A stretch of DNA of 35,920 nucleotides from the NCBI GenBank assembly GCA_019117525.1, contig DWZO01000064.1:1-35920 (forward strand), given 5' to 3'. A program made the translations under genes and the position numbers. The notes under the pieces are model-generated. The model was not told the DNA's origin. It searched no databases and was given only the letters and a program-made list of their open reading frames with translations. Positions 1-7,683 of the stretch are shown here, in pieces; within the stretch, counting starts at the first letter, position 1; every line of letters starts with the position of its first letter. This stretch comes from Allocoprobacillus merdigallinarum (lineage in GTDB: Bacteria; Bacillota_I; Bacilli_A; Erysipelotrichales; Coprobacillaceae).

Positions 1-2
1 TT

Positions 3-179
3 TCATATCATGGTCAGGTTAAACATGTTTTTACGCATCGTACATGGCATATGCATATCTATCATTTTACAATTTCCAAACCATTGTCATCATTATATAG
101 TTTAAATGATATTTCACAGCTTCCTGTTTCAACGGCACATTTAAAAGTTTTAAAGCATTATTTAAAAACAATCGAATAA
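3..179 (+). CDS. mutY: A/G-specific adenine glycosylase MutY, C-terminal fragment (partial, 5' end outside window)
   Basis: An open frame runs from the left edge to a TAA at 177-179 and gives 58 residues. The segment KHVFTHRTWHMHIY resembles the HVFSH-x-W-x-M stretch in the C-terminal NUDIX-like domain of MutY, which recognises 8-oxoguanine opposite the adenine to be excised. The catalytic HhH and iron-sulfur parts would lie left of the window, so the assignment rests on this tail alone. The gene converges on phoH and ends at the shared bidirectional terminator at 182-218. The family call is fairly safe because the motif and its position near the C-terminus both fit. Confidence 0.72.
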   Translation, partial: SYHGQVKHVFTHRTWHMHIYHFTISKPLSSLYSLNDISQLPVSTAHLKVLKHYLKTIE

Positions 180-181
180 GC

Positions 182-218
182 AATAAAAAGTGGTACAATG
201 TGTGAACCACTTTTTATT
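182..218. terminator. Bidirectional intrinsic terminator between mutY and phoH
   Basis: Perfect 13-bp inverted repeat (AATAAAAAGTGGT at 182-194 and its complement at 206-218) with an 11-nt loop. It is A-rich on one side and T-rich on the other, so it can act on both strands. It starts 3 nt after the mutY stop and lies about 30 nt past the phoH stop. Confidence 0.85.
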
Positions 219-247
219 ATAGGATAACAACTGATTTTCATCAGTAT

Positions 248-1216
248 TTAATTGATATTTTCACTTTTTTCATCTTCTTCATAACGTTCTATAATTCTCT
301 GTACAACAGGATGTCTAACAACATCTAAGGCTGTCAAATAGACAAAACGAATACCTTTGACATCTTTTAAAATATGCAAAGCTTTTTTCAATCCACTACC
401 TACACCTTTTGGTAAGTCTATTTGCGTAATATCACCTGTAATGATCATCTTAGAACGGAAACCAAGTCTAGTTAAAAACATTTTCATCTGTGCATCAGTC
501 GTATTTTGTGCTTCATCCAAAATCACATAGGCATCTTCCAAAGTACGTCCACGCATATAAGCAAGTGGTGCAATCTCAATAATGCCTTTTTCAATAAAGC
601 GTTCTGTCTTTTCACGACCTAACATATCATATAAAGCATCGTAAAGAGGTCTTAAATATGGATCCACCTTTTCTTTTAAATCCCCTGGTAAAAATCCCAG
701 ACTCTCACCCGCCTCCACTGCCGGTCTTGTCAGAACAATTTTTTGAACTTCGTTATTCTTTAATGCCTGAACAGCAAAAACAACTGCCATATATGTTTTT
801 CCTGTCCCTGCTGGACCAATCGCAAAAACAACATCATTACGCTTTAAAGCATTATAATATTCTTTCTGACCTAAAGTTTTTGGATAAATCAATTTTCCAT
901 TTGTTGTCCTTGCTATTTTTGTCTGATAAAGTTCATCAATCATATTCAACTGATGATTTTTAGCTAAATTCAAAGAATAGATAATATCACGTTGACTGAT
1001 TGTTTTTCCTTGCTTAACTAAAGTCAGTAAAGTACGAATCATATCTTCAACTTCCTGATTTTTGATTTCTGTATCATTTAAAACAATCTCATCACCACGA
1101 ACAATCATTTCACATTGCATAGCTTCTTCTAATAAATGTATATTTTCTTCCTGCTGACCTAAAAGTCTTGATATTTCATCCATTGTGCATGTTTCTAGCT
1201 TTAAGATTTTCTTCAT
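248..1216 (-). CDS. phoH: PhoH family ATPase
   Basis: Encodes a 322-aa PhoH-like P-loop ATPase of the RNA-helicase-like fold, often genetically linked to RNA metabolism; its precise substrate is unsettled. The Walker A motif GPAGTGKT is at residues 134-141 and Walker B VILDEAQN at 231-238. The family-specific TRPAVEAGESLGFLPGD stretch lies between them. An upstream in-frame ATG (1246) exists. The ATG at 1216 is preferred because AAAGGAG lies 6 nt before it, and the resulting length matches the family (about 320 aa). The gene overlaps the end of yqfD by 41 nt and is last in the rpsU-yqfC-yqfD-phoH run. In many Bacillota phoH is followed by ybeY. Here a convergent mutY follows instead. Confidence 0.93.
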   Translation of the reverse strand: MKKILKLETCTMDEISRLLGQQEENIHLLEEAMQCEMIVRGDEIVLNDTEIKNQEVEDMIRTLLTLVKQGKTISQRDIIYSLNLAKNHQLNMIDELYQTKIARTTNGKLIYPKTLGQKEYYNALKRNDVVFAIGPAGTGKTYMAVVFAVQALKNNEVQKIVLTRPAVEAGESLGFLPGDLKEKVDPYLRPLYDALYDMLGREKTERFIEKGIIEIAPLAYMRGRTLEDAYVILDEAQNTTDAQMKMFLTRLGFRSKMIITGDITQIDLPKGVGSGLKKALHILKDVKGIRFVYLTALDVVRHPVVQRIIERYEEDEKSENIN

Positions 1217-2141
1217 TGTCTTCTCCTTTGACTGCAATATCTTCAATAAGAGTATAATGCATCTTTAACGTTATTTTACTACGTGTACTTGTCATTTGTA
1301 AAACATTTTCTTTATCAATAACAGCTTCTGTTGGTATCTGAGCACGAATATTTAATAAAAGCTGATAAAAGGCTTCCCCGTGATCTTGTTTTTTATTAGG
1401 CAGACTCGCTTCATACTGATGAAAAGTATAAGCATAAACATGCCCTTCTACCGGAATAATCTTTGTTTTATTTTGGGTTGAAATGATTGTGTTTTCAACA
1501 AGCAAATCACCTTTTTTAACGTAATCATTTTTCTTGACAAGAATATGACCACTTTTAACATCTAACGATTGAATCATGCCATCTTCTTTGGCATATAAAT
1601 TACGATAATCATCTTTTTTGACTGTTTCTTGTCGACGTTTCGTATATTCAATATGAAAAACACTGCCTGTCTGATAGATATTCATATATTCAATTTTCTC
1701 TTTATATATATCTTTAAATTGCAGCAATAAATCATTTAATTTCTCATAGCTTTGAAGCGGTTTTAACAAATCTATATTTTCTTTTTGTAAAGTTTTCATC
1801 ATGCTCTTATTGACCTCAGGTAATGTTCCTTCAATTTGAATATCAAAAATAAGATAAGATGAAACAAAAATACTGATGAAGAAAAAAAGCACTCCAATAA
1901 AATTTAAATGCTGTCGTGATAAGAAAAAGATATATTTCAATAAGCCAATGGTCTCAATATACTGATATGGATAATCCCATCTTTTTAAAATATATCTTTG
2001 ATAAACAGGAAGATAAAATAGAAATTGAGAGTCCTTTTTTTGTAAATGTATTAATTTTAATTTTCTATCTCTAGCATAAATCAATAATGAATAAATTAAT
2101 GACTCATCTACACTATATTTATCATACCCTATTTTCATCAT
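1176..2141 (-). CDS. yqfD: Sporulation protein YqfD family membrane protein
   Basis: About 321 aa. A single strongly hydrophobic segment follows the N-terminal ~90 residues (FIGVLFFFISIFVSSYLIF) and leads into IQIEG. This is the layout of YqfD/SpoIV-type proteins, which have a short cytoplasmic N-terminus, one membrane span and a large external domain. The gene sits directly downstream of yqfC and upstream of phoH, the same order as in Bacillus yqfC-yqfD-phoH, which supports the call. It is shorter than Bacillus YqfD (about 400 aa). The start is uncertain: TTG 2147, ATG 2141 and ATG 2138 are adjacent in frame. A weak GAAAG suits 2141, and translation is probably coupled to yqfC, whose stop lies within this gene. 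The exact biochemical role of the family in sporulation is not established. Confidence 0.82.
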   Translation of the reverse strand: MMKIGYDKYSVDESLIYSLLIYARDRKLKLIHLQKKDSQFLFYLPVYQRYILKRWDYPYQYIETIGLLKYIFFLSRQHLNFIGVLFFFISIFVSSYLIFDIQIEGTLPEVNKSMMKTLQKENIDLLKPLQSYEKLNDLLLQFKDIYKEKIEYMNIYQTGSVFHIEYTKRRQETVKKDDYRNLYAKEDGMIQSLDVKSGHILVKKNDYVKKGDLLVENTIISTQNKTKIIPVEGHVYAYTFHQYEASLPNKKQDHGEAFYQLLLNIRAQIPTEAVIDKENVLQMTSTRSKITLKMHYTLIEDIAVKGEDNEENLKARNMHNG

Positions 2142-2325
2142 ATTCAATCACTTTCACATGACCATGAAGTCGAATTTCCTTTTGATCATAATATTCAATC
2201 TGTAGATTTTCTCCTCTAATAATCAAATTGTAATCGGGCATCTGAATTTTAAAAAAATGTGTATCCATCATCAGAACTTCATGATAATCATAAATACAAA
2301 TACGTTCCTTATCAATCATCAGCAT
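2122..2325 (-). CDS. yqfC: YqfC/YabP family sporulation protein
   Basis: A 67-aa protein made of short beta-like segments (YNLIIRGENLQIEYYD, then IRLHGHVKVIEYDE). This fits the small YabP/YqfC family, whose members are sporulation-associated. The start is well supported: GAGGTGG lies just upstream of ATG 2325. Its 3' end overlaps the beginning of yqfD by about 20 nt, so the two are likely translationally coupled. The yqfC-yqfD-phoH order is conserved in Bacillota and is the main support, since the protein is too short for a confident motif call. Confidence 0.75.
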   Translation of the reverse strand: MLMIDKERICIYDYHEVLMMDTHFFKIQMPDYNLIIRGENLQIEYYDQKEIRLHGHVKVIEYDENRV

Positions 2326-2361
2326 GATACCACCTCAGTGGAATATATGATACAAAACAAA

Positions 2362-2386
2362 AAAGAAGAACCAAAAGTTCTTCTTA
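2362..2386 (-). terminator. Intrinsic terminator of rpsU, overlapping its stop codon
   Basis: On the minus strand a 9-bp stem (AAGAAGAAC / GTTCTTCTT; plus positions 2363-2371 and 2377-2385) with a 5-nt loop is followed by a T-run. The rpsU TAA (2384-2386) is inside the stem. Downstream yqfC lies only about 37 nt further on, so either readthrough or an unseen promoter must serve it. Confidence 0.8.
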
Positions 2387-2566
2387 TCTTTGTTTACCTT
2401 TATTTTTTCTAGCAGCTTCTGATTTCATTTTACGTTTTAAACCAGGCTTAACATAAAATTCTCTTTTACGAGCTTCTGCAAGGGTACCTGTTCTAGAAAC
2501 TTGTCTTTTGAAACGACGTAATGCATCATCTAATGATTCATTTTCTCTTACTACAGTTTTTGCCAT
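2384..2566 (-). CDS. rpsU: 30S ribosomal protein bS21
   Basis: A 60-aa, highly basic protein starting MAKTVVRENESLDDALRRFK, the characteristic bS21 N-terminus, with the Arg/Lys-rich C-terminal helix ending KNKGKQR. bS21 sits near the 3' end of 16S rRNA on the small subunit and helps initiation. The start at ATG 2566 is set by the AAGGGGGGAA ribosome-binding site just upstream. A longer frame extending to 2635 has no such signal and is not used. A good sigma-A promoter lies at 2607-2635. Its association with yqfC/yqfD/phoH is a common Bacillota arrangement. Confidence 0.97.
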   Translation of the reverse strand: MAKTVVRENESLDDALRRFKRQVSRTGTLAEARKREFYVKPGLKRKMKSEAARKNKGKQR

Positions 2567-2606
2567 ATTGAACTTCCCCCCTTTACTAATACCAAATACA
2601 TGCGTT

Positions 2607-2635
2607 ATTATACATTGATAATAACAGAAAATCAA
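2607..2635 (-). promoter_or_regulatory. Sigma-A promoter of rpsU, overlapping a possible weak deoC terminator
   Basis: Minus-strand -35 TTGATT (plus 2630-2635), 17-nt spacer, -10 TATAAT (plus 2607-2612). An inverted repeat ATCAAGT/ACTTGAT (2631-2637 and 2655-2661), with TTTT after it on the minus strand, could be a weak terminator for deoC that reuses the -35 region. Confidence 0.7.
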
Positions 2636-2681
2636 GTTTTTTTATATAATTCCCACTTGATATTTTCATTTTTTCCATTTA

Positions 2682-3332
2682 TTACTGTTTCATCAACGAA
2701 ACTCCTGATGAAGTTCCAATACGTGTTGCTCCAGCATCAATCATATCTTGCATATCCTGATAAGTTTTCACTCCACCACTTGCTTTGACTTCACATTGTT
2801 CACCAACTGTCTGTTTCATCAATGCAACATCATGAACAGTGGCTCCTCCAGTTGAGAATCCTGTTGATGTTTTGACAAAAGTTGCCTTTGCTTTCATAGC
2901 CTGTTGACAAGCTAAAACTTTTTCTTCATCAGTTAATAAACAAGTTTCAATAATCACTTTTACACAACGTCCCTGGCTGGCATCAACAACAGCCTGAATA
3001 TCTTTATATACAGTTTCAATATCACCAGCTTTTAACGCCCCAATATTAATAACCATATCAATTTCATCACTACCATTTTCAATAGCATTTTTTGCTTCAA
3101 ATGCTTTCACTTCTGAAGTATTAGCTCCTAGTGGAAATCCAATAACTGTACAGATTTTCACATCGCAATCTGCTAAGTATTTTGCACAATAAGATACCCA
3201 TACTGGATTAACACATACTGAAGCAAAATCATATTGCTTTGCTTCATCACACAAATGCGTAATTTCATCTTTTGTTGCATTCGCTTTTAATAATGTGTGA
3301 TCAATAAATTTGTTCCATTTCTTTTCCATCAT
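2682..3332 (-). CDS. deoC: Deoxyribose-phosphate aldolase
   Basis: A 216-aa class I aldolase that cleaves 2-deoxyribose-5-phosphate to glyceraldehyde-3-phosphate and acetaldehyde in deoxynucleoside catabolism. FIDHTLLKANAT at the N-terminus and the Schiff-base lysine in FVKTSTGFS (K154) are seen, as is the second active-site lysine in VKASGGVK (K183). Length is normal for the short bacterial form. Two adjacent ATGs (3332, 3329) follow a GGAG; 3332 has the better 6-nt spacing. The start overlaps the murE-like gene by 32 nt, so the two are cotranscribed. No deoxynucleoside genes surround it other than a distant deaminase-like gene. Confidence 0.96.
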   Translation of the reverse strand: MMEKKWNKFIDHTLLKANATKDEITHLCDEAKQYDFASVCVNPVWVSYCAKYLADCDVKICTVIGFPLGANTSEVKAFEAKNAIENGSDEIDMVINIGALKAGDIETVYKDIQAVVDASQGRCVKVIIETCLLTDEEKVLACQQAMKAKATFVKTSTGFSTGGATVHDVALMKQTVGEQCEVKASGGVKTYQDMQDMIDAGATRIGTSSGVSLMKQ

Positions 3333-4782
3333 CTTCTTCTCCTTTAAAGATTTTATGAATTGCCTCTAAAGCAACATATTTATCTCCAGGATAAGGATCA
3401 TTACCAATTGCAGAAGCCATAAATTGTTCATGTCCTTTCCCTAGAATCAAAATAATATCATCACGATTTGCAATTTCAATTGCCTGTTCAATAGCAATGC
3501 GACGATCTTCAATAATAACACTTACAGGTTTTTCAATATATTTTTGAATATCTAAGCAGATATCCTGAATATCTTCATCTCGATTATCTTCAGCCGTCAA
3601 AATAACCTGATCACAGTATTGATTCGCTAATTTCCCTATTTTTTGCCTTTTATTATAATTCTTCTTTCCTGGTGCTCCAAAAACAGCAATAATTCTTCCG
3701 TTTTTCTTCACTTGTTGAGCAAACTGAAATACTTTTTCATAACTTTTCGCATGTTGACAATAGTCCACAATAACATGGAAAGGATATGGATGACTTAATA
3801 ATTCCATACGTCCATCAACACCTTGAATATGTTCAATCATATCAATAATTTGCATAATCGGCATTTCTAGCGCTAATAAAGATGTTACAACAGCCAGAAT
3901 ATTCGATATATTAAAACGAGCTAAAACAGGAACTGAGACATGATGTAATTCATCATGAACCTGTAAATCAAATTCACTATGATCAATAAATAACTCTATA
4001 TTTCTAGCCATGACGTCTGCTCTATGTTCAATACCATAAGTCAGAACATGACTTTTGATAGAGTCTTTGACAAGAGTGTAAAAGCGAACTTCATCTGTAT
4101 TTAAAATAGCATAACCTTTTTCATCCAACAAAGAAAAAAGCTTAGCTTTAGAAGCCATCAGATTTTCCATCGTCCCATGAAAATCCAAATGTTCTTCATA
4201 AACATTTGTAAAAACAGCAATATCAAAATGAACACTATCAACTCTTTTCAAAGCCAAACCATGACTTGATACTTCTAATGTTACACCTTTAACATCTTTT
4301 TTCACCATATCATTTAAATGTCTTTGTAAAAAAATAGTTTCTGGTGTTGTATATGGGCATTGTTCAATAATACCTGCATATTCAATATTATTTGTCCCAA
4401 TATATCCCATTTTTAAAAATTGTGATAAAGCATTTTTAATCATCAAGGCAACAATTGTTTTTCCACTTGAACCAGTTATACCAATCACCGTCATTTTATA
4501 ACTAGGATGATCATAAAATAAATCAGCAACTCTGTTCAATTCATCTAAAACATTATCAACCTTGATATATAAAATATCCTTATGCTTAAATGTTAGAGGT
4601 TTAGAGTAAACAATGCATTTCGCCCCTTGAAATATAGCATCTTCAATATATTTATGTCCATCTACACTTAAACCATCAATACAAAAGAAAATAGAATCTC
4701 TTCCTACATAGCGTGAATCACTATGAATGGAACGAATCTTAAAATCTTCTTCAACATCAAATAATTCATTAATTTTCTTCAC
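3301..4782 (-). CDS. MurE-like Mur ligase (UDP-MurNAc-tripeptide synthetase family), divergent
   Basis: A 493-aa Mur ligase with the three-domain MurE layout. The N-terminal UDP-substrate part contains IRSIHSDSRYVGRDSIFFCIDG. The central ATPase carries P-loop GITGSSGKT (101-109), VSSHGL (161-166), HLDFHG (188-193) and the likely carbamylated lysine K202. The C-terminal domain begins near GVDGRME (311-317). MurE adds the third amino acid of the peptidoglycan stem. Several usually invariant motifs are altered: GTNGKT is GSSGKT, DYAHTP is DYCQHA, the GG-x-RD-x-x-KR motif is GAPGKKNYNKR, and the amino-acid-selecting DNPR is EDNR (397-400). Start is GTG 4782 with AGGAAG 8 nt upstream. It overlaps mtaB by 14 nt and deoC by 32 nt. 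It lies outside any cell-wall cluster and may be a specialised paralog; I leave the symbol blank. Confidence 0.78.
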   Translation of the reverse strand: MKKINELFDVEEDFKIRSIHSDSRYVGRDSIFFCIDGLSVDGHKYIEDAIFQGAKCIVYSKPLTFKHKDILYIKVDNVLDELNRVADLFYDHPSYKMTVIGITGSSGKTIVALMIKNALSQFLKMGYIGTNNIEYAGIIEQCPYTTPETIFLQRHLNDMVKKDVKGVTLEVSSHGLALKRVDSVHFDIAVFTNVYEEHLDFHGTMENLMASKAKLFSLLDEKGYAILNTDEVRFYTLVKDSIKSHVLTYGIEHRADVMARNIELFIDHSEFDLQVHDELHHVSVPVLARFNISNILAVVTSLLALEMPIMQIIDMIEHIQGVDGRMELLSHPYPFHVIVDYCQHAKSYEKVFQFAQQVKKNGRIIAVFGAPGKKNYNKRQKIGKLANQYCDQVILTAEDNRDEDIQDICLDIQKYIEKPVSVIIEDRRIAIEQAIEIANRDDIILILGKGHEQFMASAIGNDPYPGDKYVALEAIHKIFKGEEDDGKEMEQIY

Positions 4783-6076
4783 TCACAACACTTCCTATCA
4801 ATTCTGTATCTTGACATTCCTCAATAAAAACAGGATAGATATGTCCTACTGAATCCAATGGTAACTTCGTTTTAACTTTCAAATAATTAGAAGCATGACC
4901 AATCATATAATCCCCATCAGCTTCTTCAATTAAAACATTCAAAGTCTGTCCAATCTGTTGGCTGGCAAACTCATGAAGGAGCTGATGCGATAAATCCATC
5001 AACGCTTTCACTCTTTGATGTTTAACATTTCCATCTACCTGATCTTTCATTTTGGCAGCCGGTGTCCCTTGACGAGGTGAATATGGGAAAACATGTAATT
5101 GGTTAAAATGCATGTCTTTAATCCACTGATATGTGGATTCAAAATCTTCATCAGTTTCACCAGGAAAACCAACAATAACATCAGTTGTTATAGACAAGGT
5201 TGGTAATTTTTCTTTTAATTCTTTCATCTTTGATGCAAATTCATCAGTCGTATAATGACGATTCATTTTTTTCAAGATTTTATCGCATCCAGACTGAATA
5301 GGAATATGAAGATGATCAACGATAATAGGTGATGTAGCAATCAGATCTATGATTTCATGAGTGATTTGACTCATTTCAATTGAAGAAATTCTTAATCGCT
5401 TTAAACCTTTCACTTTTGTCGTTAAATCTACCAATAAATCATAAAAGCTGTAATTATCAAAATCTTGTCCATATCCAGCAGTATGAATTCCTGTCAGAAC
5501 AATTTCTACAAAACCATGATCAACTAATTTTTGAGCCTGTTTTAAAACACTCTCCTTATCTCTCGAACGAATACGCCCTCTCGCGTATGGGATAATGCAA
5601 TATGTACAAAAATTATTACATCCATCCTGAATTTTCAAAAAGGCTCTTGTGTTTTTCGTGAATTCATCAATATCCAGATCTTCAAAATGAGATAATTTCA
5701 TAACATCAGCAACATGAATAACAGTCTGATGTGTTTTTTGGTATTCTTCAACAAATTCCACAATTCGATTTCTAAACTGAGTTCCTAAAACAACACCAAC
5801 ACCTTCAATTTTTGCAACTTCTTGGCTTGCAACCTGACTATAACATCCCACTACACATACTGTAGCTTGAGGATTTTGACGAATAGCTTTACGAATCATC
5901 TGACGAGATTTAGAATCTCCAGTGTTTGTAACAGTACATGTATTAATGACATAAACATCTGCCTGTTCTTTAAAATCTACACTTTCATATCCTGCATCAC
6001 AAAAAAGCTTCAGCATCGCTTCTGATTCATAAGTATTCACTTTACAACCCAATGTTAAAAAAGCAACTTTTTTCAT
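4769..6076 (-). CDS. mtaB: tRNA (t6A37) methylthiotransferase MtaB
   Basis: A 435-aa radical-SAM methylthiotransferase that converts t6A37 to ms2t6A37 in tRNAs reading ANN codons. The N-terminal UPF0004 domain supplies cluster cysteines C11 (TLGCKVN), C47 (NTCTVT) and C78 (VVGCYS). The radical-SAM motif CNNFCTYC gives C153, C157 and C160, followed by IIPYARGR. A TRAM-like RNA-binding tail ends the protein. TLGCKVN and IIPYARGR point to MtaB rather than MiaB. AAAGGA precedes ATG 6076. It overlaps the murE-like gene by 14 nt. In Bacillus and relatives mtaB (yqeV) lies directly downstream of rsmE (yqeU); here one unknown gene separates them. Confidence 0.95.
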   Translation of the reverse strand: MKKVAFLTLGCKVNTYESEAMLKLFCDAGYESVDFKEQADVYVINTCTVTNTGDSKSRQMIRKAIRQNPQATVCVVGCYSQVASQEVAKIEGVGVVLGTQFRNRIVEFVEEYQKTHQTVIHVADVMKLSHFEDLDIDEFTKNTRAFLKIQDGCNNFCTYCIIPYARGRIRSRDKESVLKQAQKLVDHGFVEIVLTGIHTAGYGQDFDNYSFYDLLVDLTTKVKGLKRLRISSIEMSQITHEIIDLIATSPIIVDHLHIPIQSGCDKILKKMNRHYTTDEFASKMKELKEKLPTLSITTDVIVGFPGETDEDFESTYQWIKDMHFNQLHVFPYSPRQGTPAAKMKDQVDGNVKHQRVKALMDLSHQLLHEFASQQIGQTLNVLIEEADGDYMIGHASNYLKVKTKLPLDSVGHIYPVFIEECQDTELIGSVVSEEN

Positions 6077-6087
6077 AAAAATCCTTT

Positions 6088-6858
6088 CTATTTATATTTT
6101 TTTATAATTTTTTTATAATTCTTTAAAGAAATATATTCCAAATCTTTCAATGTTTCTAAACAATCCAGATACAAATAATTTTCAATATCATATGCAATCT
6201 TTTGAATATCTTCAATACGAACTTCACATTGAGCTTTATCGTCTTGAATGATAACTTTATTCAAAAATTCATGATTATCTTTTTTAAAGATATAAATGGT
6301 TTTAAGCGGATCAAAATAAAAGCAAATATGTCTTTGATCTTCATATACATTCTCTAAAGAAGAAAAACCTGTACGAAAGATAGAATAACCATACATATCA
6401 ATTGGTGTATGAAGATTCACTTTAAAATTTTGTATATATTCACGATGTTGTTTTAATAGCAACATTTGATAATCATGAGTATAACGCTGATTGACAAATG
6501 GTTCTAAATAAGGAATATAAATCATGACTTGACTCTGTAAATCCTGGAAATGAGGAGCCGTTTCTAAAACTCCAGCAATATCATTATTAAACATCTTTTG
6601 TTTTTCATCATAATTTAAATAATCCAATAAATCATAATGTTGATTTAAAAATCCCTCATAAATATTTTCAATCTGATTTTGCGTTAATAAACCACGATAT
6701 ATAATTTCATATGAAAACAAATCAAAATCAGTCTTGATCTTTGAAGATAAGCCCATCTTTTCAAAAAAAGAACGATGACTTTCTATTTCTTGATATAATT
6801 GTGTTTTAGCAAGAGGAATTTCCACCCCTATTTTATTTAAACTTTCTATAAATCCCAT
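6088..6858 (-). CDS. Conserved hypothetical protein of unknown function
   Basis: A 256-aa protein that I do not recognise. It has no signal peptide or membrane span and looks soluble and cytoplasmic. It is rich in aromatic residues and in Asp/Glu/Lys, with alternating predicted helices (FIESLNKIG, LTQNQIENIYEGFLNQ, IEDIQKIAYDIENYLYL) and a central beta-like patch around HICFYFDPLKTIYIFKKD. The C-terminus is basic (LKNYKKIIKKYK). It begins 13 nt inside the end of rsmE and stops 12 nt before mtaB, so it is cotranscribed with two RNA-modification genes. That context suggests, but does not show, a role around translation. GGGAG lies 11 nt before the ATG, a slightly long spacing. Confidence 0.8.
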   Translation of the reverse strand: MGFIESLNKIGVEIPLAKTQLYQEIESHRSFFEKMGLSSKIKTDFDLFSYEIIYRGLLTQNQIENIYEGFLNQHYDLLDYLNYDEKQKMFNNDIAGVLETAPHFQDLQSQVMIYIPYLEPFVNQRYTHDYQMLLLKQHREYIQNFKVNLHTPIDMYGYSIFRTGFSSLENVYEDQRHICFYFDPLKTIYIFKKDNHEFLNKVIIQDDKAQCEVRIEDIQKIAYDIENYLYLDCLETLKDLEYISLKNYKKIIKKYK

Positions 6859-7592
6859 GATGACATCAACTCCCTACTAAATCCAATAACACTTAACATA
6901 TATAACGGGGCTGTTTCGCTACGTAAAATTCTTTTTCCTAACGAGCAGGCCTGAACACCTAGCTCTTTCATCTTTTGAATTTCACTTTCATCAAAACCAC
7001 CTTCAGGTCCTACAATAATTGTTATAGTGTGATAATCTTTTTGAAGCGTTTTTGCTAAAAGTGATTTTTCACCATTTCTGCTTTCTTCTTCATAGGCAAC
7101 TAAATTGACATCGCCTAAATATTTCTCTAACTGTGATATTTTTATAAGTGAAGTCAACTCAGGTATTGTCTGACGACAAGATTGTTCACTTGCCTCTTTT
7201 AAAATACGAGTATAACGTTCTCTTTTCTTTTCAAAAGATTTTTCATCCGTTTTAATAATACTTCTTTGTGATAGAAAAGGAACAATTCTATGAACGCCTA
7301 ATTCCGTAGCCTTTTGAAGAACCCATTCAAATTTATCATTTTTAGGCAAGCCATAGATTAAAGTCACTTCAACATCCAGTTCATTATTTTCTATGAGCTC
7401 TTCTTTTTGTTGAAGTATTCCTTTTTCAATATCTATAATTTCATATATATAAACATGATGATCTGGTAAAATACAAATCACTTGATCACCTTGATGATAT
7501 CGCATGACACGTTGCATATGTTTATGATTATAAGGGTCAATATGTATGAATGATCCCTCTATATTTTGAGCATCTATAAAATATCTTTGCAT
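6846..7592 (-). CDS. rsmE: 16S rRNA m3U1498 methyltransferase RsmE
   Basis: A 248-aa SPOUT-class methyltransferase that methylates N3 of U1498 in 16S rRNA using SAM. The N-terminal PUA-like domain covers about residues 1-70. The SPOUT domain shows LPKNDKFEWVLQKATELGV (82-100), EQSCR (136-140), IVGPEGGF (193-200) and LGKRILRSETA (218-228), which form the trefoil-knot SAM site. AAAGGAGGAAG lies just upstream of ATG 7592. It heads the operon rsmE-unknown-mtaB-murE-like-deoC and has an extended -10 promoter at 7610-7618. The clpB terminator at 7640-7674 isolates it from upstream transcription. Confidence 0.96.
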   Translation of the reverse strand: MQRYFIDAQNIEGSFIHIDPYNHKHMQRVMRYHQGDQVICILPDHHVYIYEIIDIEKGILQQKEELIENNELDVEVTLIYGLPKNDKFEWVLQKATELGVHRIVPFLSQRSIIKTDEKSFEKKRERYTRILKEASEQSCRQTIPELTSLIKISQLEKYLGDVNLVAYEEESRNGEKSLLAKTLQKDYHTITIIVGPEGGFDESEIQKMKELGVQACSLGKRILRSETAPLYMLSVIGFSRELMSSWDL

Positions 7593-7609
7593 AACTTCCT
7601 CCTTTGGCT

Positions 7610-7618
7610 ATTCTATCA
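7610..7618 (-). promoter_or_regulatory. Extended -10 promoter of the rsmE operon
   Basis: The minus strand reads TGATAGAATAG, that is TGn plus -10 TAGAAT, about 20 nt before the ribosome-binding site. No good -35 is seen. The same 11 bases occur upstream of priA. Confidence 0.55.
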
Positions 7619-7639
7619 CATTTTGTTGAATATAAAAAG

Positions 7640-7674
7640 AAAAAAAGATTAGTAAAGTCAATCCTCTACTAACC
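7640..7674 (-). terminator. Intrinsic terminator of clpB
   Basis: On the minus strand GGTTAGTA pairs with TACTAATC (8 bp with one G-T pair; plus 7667-7674 and 7647-7654), followed by seven T's. It begins 10 nt after the clpB stop. Confidence 0.8.
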
Positions 7675-7683
7675 TTCTCACTC

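Noticed and set aside
230..245. 6-bp hairpin ACTGAT/ATCAGT between phoH and its terminator
   Set aside because: It is short, lacks a T-run, and a stronger terminator lies just beyond.
658..963. 101-aa plus-strand open frame opposite phoH
   Set aside because: It is antisense to a conserved ATPase, lacks a ribosome-binding site and resembles no family.
2600..2788. Plus-strand 62-aa frame across the rpsU promoter and deoC end
   Set aside because: It is antisense to deoC, has no ribosome-binding site, and its AT-rich sequence gives low-complexity Phe/Leu residues.
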